Assembly: GCA_964514055.1 (NCBI GenBank) | Contig: CAZEPB010000044.1 | Location: forward strand, 1-7,247 | Origin: SG8-32-3 sp964514055 | Lineage (GTDB): Archaea; Thermoproteota; Bathyarchaeia; Bathyarchaeales; Bathycorpusculaceae | DNA length: 7,247 bases | Reading direction: 5' to 3' | In this document: positions 1-4,471 of the stretch, piece after piece | Position numbering within the stretch: position 1 is the stretch's first letter | Layout: every line of letters starts with the position of its first letter | Position numbers and translations under genes: made by a program | Notes under the pieces: generated by a model | The model's database searches: none | Seen by the model: the letters and a program-made list of their open reading frames with translations, nothing else | What the model was told of the DNA's origin: nothing

Positions 1-299
1 AAGGCTACACGGCAATTGTCGATTCAGACAAATTAGGCTATAGCTTAACCGCCGTAATAATGATTCAAGCAGAAGGCACACACCTCACTGATATAGAAAA
101 CGAAATTGCCAAAACCGCGAATGTCGTTGCTGTTTACGATATCACAGGAGATTATGACGCTACCGTAATTGCCAAATTCAAAGACCGTGCTAGCTTAAAC
201 GCTTTTATAAAAAACCTGCTGGCCATTCCTCACCTCAAAAGAACTGTCACAAACGTTGCGCTCAACGTTATCAAAGAAGATCAATTGGTCAAACTATAA
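1..299 (+). CDS. Lrp/AsnC-family transcriptional regulator, C-terminal part (5' end off window)
   Basis: About 98 residues are visible, open to the left edge (codons begin at base 3), so the gene starts outside the window; the ATG at base 60 is internal. The visible part begins with the linker and first strand typical of Lrp/AsnC proteins (GYTAIVDSDKLGY), followed by the RAM ligand-binding fold: a hydrophobic strand (TAVIMIQ), a helix (LTDIENEIAKTANV), a strand-turn-strand with the conserved G-x-Y-D (DITGDYDATVIAKF), a helix (LNAFIKNLLAI) and a final strand (TVTNVALNVIKED). Family members bind DNA through an N-terminal helix-turn-helix, not visible here, and use this domain to oligomerise and bind amino acids or other small effectors. 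The linker suggests a full two-domain protein. It lies 51 bp before the next regulator on the same strand and may share a transcript with it. The target regulon cannot be read from the window. Confidence 0.94.
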   Translation, partial: GYTAIVDSDKLGYSLTAVIMIQAEGTHLTDIENEIAKTANVVAVYDITGDYDATVIAKFKDRASLNAFIKNLLAIPHLKRTVTNVALNVIKEDQLVKL

Positions 300-335
300 C
301 CTTAAAAAAAGGAAAATATAATCACTAAAGTATTT

Positions 336-344
336 GGTGAGGAG
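336..344 (+). promoter_or_regulatory. Ribosome binding site of the ribbon-helix-helix regulator
   Basis: GGTGAGGAG is an extended match to the archaeal anti-16S tail, six bases before the ATG at 351. It fixes that start. Confidence 0.8.
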
Positions 345-350
345 AAAAAG

Positions 351-890
351 ATGAATCCAACAAGAATAACCGTGGCGTTTGACCAATCAACAGCTAGCCT
401 ACTTGAGAAAATAAGCAAAGAAAGAGGACTTTCCCAGAGCGAAATAATGAGGCGTGCCCTACGATTCTACTATGAGAACAGGGCAATAGAAGACGCTGCA
501 ACCCGAAAAAAACTCTACACCTATATGGACTTATTGCTTGGCGGCGAACACATCATTTTAGATGTGGACCATTGGCTTCTTTTCCTAAAGCTGGTTGAGT
601 CTTCTCCTGAGAAAGAAAGATTTTGGAAGGAACATCGAGATGTAGCTAAGTCCCACACAGAGCAACTGAAGACCAAAGTGCTCACGGCAGAGGAGCTGTT
701 GACGCGGCTTGAAGCGTGCAACTTTTTCAGAATGACCAAGGACTCGGAGAACGATTTTACTTTAGTTTTAGGGTCGGAACTTCCTAAGAAGTTTGTCAAG
801 ACGTTTCTTGAAGAGTATTTTGCAGGCATGGGTGTTAAGGCTGAGATAAAGGAAAACTTGGCGAAACTAAGAGTAACTGTCAAGCGTTAA
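351..890 (+). CDS. Ribbon-helix-helix (CopG/MetJ-type) regulator with unassigned C-terminal domain
   Basis: 179 residues. Residues 5-10 (RITVAF) form the DNA-contacting beta strand, 11-25 helix A, G26 the turn and 28-43 helix B (LSQSEIMRRALRFYYE), the standard ribbon-helix-helix layout for dimeric DNA binding. The other 135 residues are not a known partner that I recognise. There is a helical stretch with an LGGEHIILDVDHW motif (about 63-75), an acidic/aromatic segment (FWKEHRDVAKSH, 91-102) and a C-terminal alpha/beta part (FTLVLGSELPKKFVKTFLEEYF, then strands 160-178). This suggests a sensor or oligomerisation domain; that is inference. The start is set by a strong Shine-Dalgarno GGTGAGGAG at 336-344, six bases before ATG. 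A T-rich terminator follows, separating it from the KaiC-Amt unit. Whether it regulates that unit is unknown, but its position makes it a candidate. Confidence 0.87.
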   Translation: MNPTRITVAFDQSTASLLEKISKERGLSQSEIMRRALRFYYENRAIEDAATRKKLYTYMDLLLGGEHIILDVDHWLLFLKLVESSPEKERFWKEHRDVAKSHTEQLKTKVLTAEELLTRLEACNFFRMTKDSENDFTLVLGSELPKKFVKTFLEEYFAGMGVKAEIKENLAKLRVTVKR

Positions 891-934
891 GCCCGTGCAA
901 CAAACGCGCAGCTTTTAATCGTTATTCTGTACAT

Positions 935-947
935 CTTTTTAGTTTTT
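935..947 (+). terminator. T-rich archaeal terminator after the ribbon-helix-helix gene
   Basis: Two T5 runs (CTTTTT and GTTTTT) lie 45 bases after the stop at 890, with no hairpin before them. This is the usual form of intrinsic termination in archaea. Confidence 0.5.
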
Positions 948-977
948 CATAAATAGTATGAACAAATCTTAACTACT

Positions 978-987
978 CTTATATAGA
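978..987 (+). promoter_or_regulatory. Candidate TATA box of the KaiC-Amt unit
   Basis: CTTATATAGA is centred about 50 bases before the GTG start at 1032. Initiation about 25 bases downstream of the box would fall near 1005-1010. That leaves a short leader holding the GGTGA ribosome binding site at 1021-1025. It is the clearest TATA-like element in the 141-bp gap and follows a T-rich terminator. Confidence 0.55.
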
Positions 988-1031
988 AGGCTTTACACTT
1001 AGACGATAAAAAAGCAACAAGGTGAATAACC

Positions 1032-1802
1032 GTGAAAAAACCAGAAGCACTCTCATTAGAAGAATTACAAAGAGAGAGAAAGATAGAATGGATCGACATG
1101 GGCATCGAAGGACTAACAGATTTCATTCCAGGCTTACCTAGAGGCGACGCCATCCTCGTAAGAGGCGAACCAGGCACAGGCAAAACAATCCTCTGCCTTC
1201 AATTCATTCACAGAGGCGCGGAAAAAGGCGAAAAATGCGTATACATAAGCACCGAAGAAACCCCACAGACGATAATGAGAACTGGAAAGGAACTTTGGGG
1301 CGACTTTCCATCAATGATTGAAAGTAAGCAGGTAGCAATAGTGGACCTTTCCATAGGCGCATCATACGCCAGCGACTACGCACTCATCAACAAAGAAGAA
1401 GCAGTGGAAATGCTAATGAAAGGACTAGACGCTCAACCAGGCGCCACCAGAATAGTCATGGACTCACTCTCATCGCTCGAACGGAGACTCGTTGACCCGA
1501 CTGATTTCAGAGAAGTCTTCATGAAACTCTTGCTTGAGGTTAAAAAGCGTGAAGCTACCACCGTGTTTTCGGCTGAAGGCATCCCAAAAGACCCCAACAT
1601 CACAGAATATCTCGTTGACCACTTGATATACCTAGACTACCACAAACACGACGTTATCTGGACCCGAGTGTTCATACTTAGAAAATCGCGAAGCTGCCCC
1701 TTAAAGCCACAGATACTCAAGTTGAACATTGAAAGCGGCGGATTGTCAGTAGAAGAAATTCCAATCTCACTGAAACCAGTGTGGTTCGCAAGCAAACTTT
1801 AG
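1032..1802 (+). CDS. KaiC/Rad55-like RecA-fold ATPase, single domain
   Basis: 256 residues, one RecA-fold unit of the KaiC superfamily. Residues 22-38 (DMGIEGLTDFIPGLPRG) match the family lead-in. The Walker A loop is GEPGTGKT at 45-52, the paired catalytic glutamates follow strand 2 at 75-76 (YISTEET), and Walker B is IVMDS at 141-145. Archaeal single-domain KaiC proteins are cytosolic ATPases, often hexameric, with mostly unknown signalling roles; a circadian role is not implied because no KaiA/KaiB genes or second domain are present. The start is GTG at 1032 with GGTGA at 1021-1025. The stop is 10 bp before the ammonium channel gene, whose ribosome binding site touches this stop codon, so the two are almost certainly co-transcribed. 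This suggests a role in ammonium sensing or channel control, which is inference from context. Confidence 0.94.
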   Translation: MKKPEALSLEELQRERKIEWIDMGIEGLTDFIPGLPRGDAILVRGEPGTGKTILCLQFIHRGAEKGEKCVYISTEETPQTIMRTGKELWGDFPSMIESKQVAIVDLSIGASYASDYALINKEEAVEMLMKGLDAQPGATRIVMDSLSSLERRLVDPTDFREVFMKLLLEVKKREATTVFSAEGIPKDPNITEYLVDHLIYLDYHKHDVIWTRVFILRKSRSCPLKPQILKLNIESGGLSVEEIPISLKPVWFASKL

Positions 1803-1808
1803 GGTGAT
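1803..1808 (+). promoter_or_regulatory. Ribosome binding site of amt, adjoining the KaiC stop codon
   Basis: GGTGAT begins immediately after the KaiC TAG and lies four bases before the ATG at 1813. This spacing supports translation of amt from the KaiC transcript and argues against a separate amt promoter. Confidence 0.7.
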
Positions 1809-1812
1809 GTAG

Positions 1813-3138
1813 ATGTCGACTCCTGCTGACGAAGGCTTATTTGCATCCATACAGCAAACATTCGCTGTCGGATGGGCACCCGTAGCCATACTGATAATGG
1901 CAACTGCGGGCTTCGCCCTACTCTACGCTGGCTTAGTGAGAAAAAAGAACGTCGCCCACACCGTAATCATGCTCAACATTGGCTGGACCTTAGCTTTCGT
2001 AATGTATTTCCTGATAGGCTTTCCGCTAGCGTACTACACCACCAACCCGGTTTTGGGTTTACCGCAAATAGCTCCAACCGTTGCCAACCCCTTGCCCGCT
2101 GCCTTATCTTCAACTGGAGCTTACGGTATACCTGCAAGTCCTTTCGGATACGGAGACTTGGCGCTATGGTTCAAAATGGCGATGTTCGCTATAACCGCAA
2201 TTGCGATAATTCCTGGCGCAACAGCAGAACGCGACAAACTCTGGGGCTGGGTAATAGCTTCCGCAGTAGTAGTGGGCTTCCTATACCCTGTAATAGAGCA
2301 CTGGGTGTGGGGCGGCGGATGGCTTTCCCAAATAGGCTTCATTGACTACGCAGGCTCAGGCGTTGTCCACTTAACAGGCGGGATGTTTGCGTTGATGGCA
2401 GCGTATATCATTGGCCCAAGACTGGGCAAATTTGGTGGCAAGAACAAAGAGCCGCGAGCCTTCTTCGGTCACAGTTTGCCTCTATCAACAATCGGTGCAT
2501 GGCTACTGGTATTCGGCTGGTTCGGATTCAACGTAGGCTCAAGCGTAGCAAACAGCGCTGAAACGATTAACATTGAACTGGCTTGGGTAGCAGTTACAAC
2601 AGCGATGGCGATGGCTGGAGGACTCTTCGGAGCAGCTGTAACTTCAAGAGGGCATGCTTTGACATCAATGGCTGGTTTACTGGCTGGAGCTGTAGCTATC
2701 TGCTCAGGCGCTGCTATGATGCATCCGCTGTTTGCGTTCATAACAGGTTTAATTGCAGGGCTGGTCATGACTTTCGTTCAAGGACTCTTAGAAGTAAAGC
2801 TTCACATAGACGACCCAGCAGTTTGCGTTCCAGTGCACGCAGCATGTGGAATGTGGGGACTCATTGCCGCAGGACTCTTCGGCGCAACGTTTCTAGGAGG
2901 ACACCCAATATACGCTTCATCAACAATCGAAGCTTGGCTCACCCAAATTGGAATACAAGCAGTAGGCGGACTATCTATCATCGCATGGACTGCCGGAACT
3001 GGCTTCGCACTCTTCTGGCTGATCAACAAAGCTGGCTTACTCAGAGCCAAAAAAGACGCAGAACTGTTCGGACTGGACATCGCAGACCACAAGACATACG
3101 CGTATCCTGAAGACATGATGGACAAAGATTTCCCATGA
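1813..3138 (+). CDS. amt: Ammonium transporter (Amt/MEP/Rh family)
   Basis: 441 residues, normal length for an 11-helix trimeric Amt channel that conducts ammonium/ammonia across the cytoplasmic membrane. The conserved pore elements are present: D178 in the substrate-recruitment motif (IDYAGSGVVH), the twin pore histidines H186 and H342 (VPVHAACGMWG), and the GWFGFNVGS stretch at 235-243 that carries a pore-gate phenylalanine. The N-terminus is short and ends directly in helix 1, so there is no long signal peptide. The cytosolic tail (about 413-441) carries the usual AELFGLDIADH element, which in other Amts transmits the state of the trimer and is near the PII docking surface; the family's usual HGE is replaced by HKT. 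It follows the KaiC-like gene by 10 bp and is followed by a microprotein gene and a broken PII gene. The normal partner pair amt-glnK is therefore disrupted here. Confidence 0.98.
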   Translation: MSTPADEGLFASIQQTFAVGWAPVAILIMATAGFALLYAGLVRKKNVAHTVIMLNIGWTLAFVMYFLIGFPLAYYTTNPVLGLPQIAPTVANPLPAALSSTGAYGIPASPFGYGDLALWFKMAMFAITAIAIIPGATAERDKLWGWVIASAVVVGFLYPVIEHWVWGGGWLSQIGFIDYAGSGVVHLTGGMFALMAAYIIGPRLGKFGGKNKEPRAFFGHSLPLSTIGAWLLVFGWFGFNVGSSVANSAETINIELAWVAVTTAMAMAGGLFGAAVTSRGHALTSMAGLLAGAVAICSGAAMMHPLFAFITGLIAGLVMTFVQGLLEVKLHIDDPAVCVPVHAACGMWGLIAAGLFGATFLGGHPIYASSTIEAWLTQIGIQAVGGLSIIAWTAGTGFALFWLINKAGLLRAKKDAELFGLDIADHKTYAYPEDMMDKDFP

Positions 3139-3157
3139 GTAAAAAAAATAAAATAAT

Positions 3158-3162
3158 GGAGG
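3158..3162 (+). promoter_or_regulatory. Ribosome binding site of the 39-residue microprotein
   Basis: GGAGG, seven bases before the ATG at 3170, is one of the strongest Shine-Dalgarno sites in the window. It is the main reason to treat the short frame that follows as a gene. Confidence 0.6.
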
Positions 3163-3169
3163 AAAAAAG

Positions 3170-3289
3170 ATGCCAGAACTACCCCAAACTGCCCTCGAAG
3201 ATATTGAAAAGTTGAAAAAACGAGTTCAACATCTCGAGTTGGAAGTAGCCAAACTTAAAATGAAGATGTCCGGCAAGAAATGGCTTTAG
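3170..3289 (+). CDS. 39-residue coiled-coil microprotein between amt and the PII remnant
   Basis: A short frame begins with ATG seven bases after GGAGG and ends at TAG. The protein opens MPELPQTALEDIEKLKKR and ends MSGKKWL. Hydrophobic residues fall at A8, I12, L15, V19, L22, V26, L29 and M33, a regular 4-3 spacing that makes residues 8-33 a good two-stranded coiled coil; charged residues (E, K, R) fill the other positions. There is no signal peptide or membrane helix, so it should be cytosolic and oligomeric. I recognise no family. It starts 31 bp after the amt stop, in the slot where glnK often sits, so a role as an Amt, KaiC or PII partner is possible. That is inference; evidence for the gene is the ribosome binding site and the heptad pattern. 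Confidence 0.62.
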   Translation: MPELPQTALEDIEKLKKRVQHLELEVAKLKMKMSGKKWL

Positions 3290-3317
3290 TTGCAGGGCGC
3301 ACAGAGAGGAAAATACC

Positions 3318-3481
3318 ATAAAGAAAATCGAAGCTATAATCAAACAGATGTAAAAAAAGTCACGGATATAATTGTAAAAACTGCGTGCACAGGTACAATA
3401 GGCGACGGAAAAATCTTCGTCTCCACAATTGACGACGCGATACGAGTAAGAACCAGCGAAAGAGGCAGCGACGCTATCTAA
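3318..3481 (+). pseudogene. glnK: Degraded PII signal-transduction gene (GlnB/GlnK), T-loop region deleted
   Basis: Two pieces of a PII gene are present in different frames. From 3318 the reading ATA-AAG-AAA-ATC gives IKKIEAIIK, which matches the PII N-terminus MKKIEAIIKPF except that ATA replaces the start ATG; this frame stops at 3351-3353. From about 3347, another frame gives DVKKVTDIIVKTACTG, then TIGDGKIFV and IRVRTSERGSDAI to TAA at 3481. These match the PII C-terminal signature and terminus. A normal PII has about 112 residues; roughly residues 10-65, including the T-loop (about 37-55) that binds Amt, are absent, and the two ends are joined out of frame. An AGAGAGG ribosome binding site at 3303-3309 survives upstream. 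PII normally senses 2-oxoglutarate and ATP/ADP and blocks Amt. A C-terminal fragment could be made from TTG at 3290, but it would lack the T-loop. An assembly error is the main alternative. Confidence 0.85.
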
Positions 3482-3495
3482 ACCGCGCCGCACTG

Positions 3496-3521
3496 CTCTC
3501 TTTTTTCATTTAAAGTTTTTT
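3496..3521 (+). terminator. T-rich terminator of the KaiC-Amt unit
   Basis: CTCTCTTTTTTC and then GTTTTTTG follow the end of the PII remnant by 15-40 bases. There are two T6 runs and no strong hairpin. This is a plausible end for the whole + strand unit. Confidence 0.5.
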
Positions 3522-3619
3522 GAATTAGCTGCGGAGAATCTTCCCTTGCGATAAGGGCGGTTAGAAATAAGGAGTGGAGAGAAATTACGCCAGCTTCTGA
3601 AAAATTTCTACGGAACGCA

Positions 3620-3853
3620 CTATTCTTCCATCATTATCAATGTCAGTGTTGATCTAACCTTGCTGAGCGTTCTGATACGGCGAGTTACCAATTCTTTAAG
3701 TTTATCCATCGTTTCAGCCTTGATTTTCGTGATTATGTCATAGACGCCATATGAAAAATAGGATTCCTCGACTCCCTCGACTTTCTTCAATTCTTGCAGA
3801 ACCTCATCTTCTGAACCAGATTCAACATTTATCAACACAAAGGCTCTCGGCAT
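3620..3853 (-). CDS. Stand-alone Lrp/AsnC-type ligand-binding (RAM) domain protein
   Basis: 77 residues from the ATG at 3853. A longer reading from TTG at 3880 is possible, but GAGGAG at 3861-3866 lies seven bases before the 3853 ATG and fixes the shorter start. The whole protein is one RAM domain in the usual order: strand AFVLINV, helix EDEVLQELKKV, strand-turn-strand with the conserved GVYDIITKIKA, helix MDKLKELVTRRI, and final strand STLTLIMMEE. There is no helix-turn-helix, so it should not bind DNA alone. Such single-domain proteins (SraM/Lrp-like RAM) form dimers or higher rings and can bind amino acids or pair with full Lrp proteins. It is monocistronic on the minus strand, with a TATA-like AAATATTTTAA upstream at 3892-3902. 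It is unrelated in position to the Lrp gene at the left edge, but the two could interact; that is inference. Confidence 0.93.
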   Translation of the reverse strand: MPRAFVLINVESGSEDEVLQELKKVEGVEESYFSYGVYDIITKIKAETMDKLKELVTRRIRTLSKVRSTLTLIMMEE

Positions 3854-3860
3854 TTCAAAT

Positions 3861-3866
3861 CTCCTC
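3861..3866 (-). promoter_or_regulatory. Ribosome binding site that sets the RAM protein start
   Basis: The minus strand reads GAGGAG seven bases before the ATG at 3853-3851. The upstream TTG at 3880 has no such site. Confidence 0.75.
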
Positions 3867-3891
3867 AAATAGTCTAACAAGCATTACCCAT

Positions 3892-3902
3892 TAAAATATT
3901 TC
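3892..3902 (-). promoter_or_regulatory. Candidate TATA box of the RAM protein gene
   Basis: The minus strand reads AAATATTTTAA about 38 bases before the ATG at 3853. Initiation about 25 bases downstream would give a very short leader that still holds the GAGGAG site. Confidence 0.45.
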
Positions 3903-3948
3903 GTCAAAAAACTAAATCAAAACTTGGCAGTTAGGCGTTGCTAACATT

Positions 3949-3961
3949 AGAAAACTAAAAA
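3949..3961 (-). terminator. T-rich terminator after the 75-residue minus-strand gene
   Basis: The minus strand reads ATTTTTAGTTTTC, beginning 14 bases after the stop codon of the gene ending at 3976. T-rich tracts without a hairpin are typical here. Confidence 0.4.
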
Positions 3962-3975
3962 TGTTGAAAGAAGCG

Positions 3976-4203
3976 TTATAGTAATGCAAAGTCGGTTGTT
4001 TTTATTTTTCCTTTCAGGTCTACGACAACAGCGAATCGTTCAGCCCACTTGTGCCCTTCCAAGTCTATTGGACACGTTCCTCTGACCATCCAGCCGTCAT
4101 CTTGCTTTTCAACCATAGCCACATCAATTCTGTCTGAATTCTTCTGTTTCTTGAGAAAATCAATCACTATTTCGCTAGCTGCTTCCTTTGACACTTGAGG
4201 CAT
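3976..4203 (-). CDS. Hypothetical small alpha/beta protein, 75 residues
   Basis: I do not recognise this family. From the ATG at 4203 the protein has an N-terminal helix (EAASEIVIDFLKKQ), a strand (RIDVAMVEKQ), a loop DDGW, a strand (WMVRGTCPIDL), a conserved-looking GHKWAERFAVVVD stretch and a last strand before TTDFALL. The pattern of one helix against a curved sheet recalls small cystatin-like or PepSY-like domains, but I see no decisive motif. There is no signal peptide or membrane helix. Codon pattern and length look genuine, and GGAGG (4216-4220) lies 12 bases before the ATG, a rather long spacing. A GTG at 4251 in the same frame would add 16 residues (MFQSVPNN...) but would place GGAGG inside the gene, so the shorter form is preferred. 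The gene is divergent from the membrane protein gene at 4472. Confidence 0.72.
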   Translation of the reverse strand: MPQVSKEAASEIVIDFLKKQKNSDRIDVAMVEKQDDGWMVRGTCPIDLEGHKWAERFAVVVDLKGKIKTTDFALL

Positions 4204-4393
4204 CGGACAAATTTTCCTCCAAAGTTTATTGTTAGGTACACTTTGGAACACATAGCCTTAAGCGTTATGAATGGAAAATCGTGATTATCATTAAACATGC
4301 TGAATAGGTTAAATCGCAAAACCCTCCAGCGCAAAAGCTTGCCCAAGTTTTTTAAGTTTAGACATACCAATAGCTTTCCTGTAGATAAAAGCA

Positions 4394-4410
4394 ATTAGAG
4401 ACGTTCTAAT
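4394..4410. repeat. Inverted repeat, arms ATTAGA / TCTAAT, 5-base spacer
   Basis: Perfect 6-bp arms around GACGT. It lies 62 bases before the start of the membrane protein gene and downstream of the TATA-like stretch at 4348-4360. It could be a regulator-binding palindrome in the leader or promoter region. Confidence 0.4.
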
Positions 4411-4425
4411 GCTCAGTTGTCTATG

Positions 4426-4438
4426 TCACTTAAAGTGA
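4426..4438. repeat. Inverted repeat, arms TCACTT / AAGTGA, 1-base spacer
   Basis: Perfect 6-bp arms around a single A, 34 bases before the ATG at 4472. It differs in sequence from the palindrome 16 bases upstream. It could be an operator or a short leader hairpin. Confidence 0.4.
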
Positions 4439-4471
4439 AACACTCTCCCAGTCGTAAGGATGTGAGGGCTC

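Larger units (their letters stand above)
4204..4471. other. Divergent intergenic region with two short perfect inverted repeats
   Basis: 268 bp separate the minus-strand hypothetical gene from the plus-strand membrane protein gene. Towards the plus gene lie a TATA-like TTTTTTAAGTTTA (4348-4360), then the inverted repeats at 4394-4410 and 4426-4438, then GTGAGG (4462-4467), four bases before the ATG at 4472. On the minus side a weak CTTAAG-centred element (4258-4263) is a possible promoter for the small gene. I see no RNA gene in the region. Confidence 0.4.

Noticed and set aside
313..322. AAAATATAAT as a promoter for the ribbon-helix-helix gene
   Set aside because: Initiation about 25 bases downstream would fall inside or after the ribosome binding site at 336-344, so co-transcription with the Lrp gene or a more distant promoter is more likely.
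3290..3481. Read as an intact 63-residue gene starting at TTG 3290
   Set aside because: The first 19 codons are the PII N-terminal DNA read in the wrong frame. Only the last ~44 residues are PII-like, so it is better described as part of a pseudogene.
3170..3481. Pyrrolysine-type decoding of TAG in this genome
   Set aside because: TAG is the apparent normal stop of at least four other genes here (KaiC-like, RAM protein, dinB, queC), and no pyl genes are in the window, so ordinary termination is more likely.
3179..3493. 104-residue minus-strand frame opposite the microprotein and PII remnant
   Set aside because: It is antisense to recognisable PII sequence and to the coiled-coil frame, with no start signals of its own.
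3543..3557. Inverted repeat CCCTT-N5-AAGGG as a hairpin terminator
   Set aside because: The stem is only 5 bp and is not followed by a T-run on either strand; the T-rich tracts at 3496-3521 are better terminator candidates.
4167..4394. 75-residue minus-strand frame across the divergent intergenic region
   Set aside because: It overlaps the better-supported gene at 3976-4203 in another frame, has no convincing ribosome binding site, and its composition shows no domain-like pattern.
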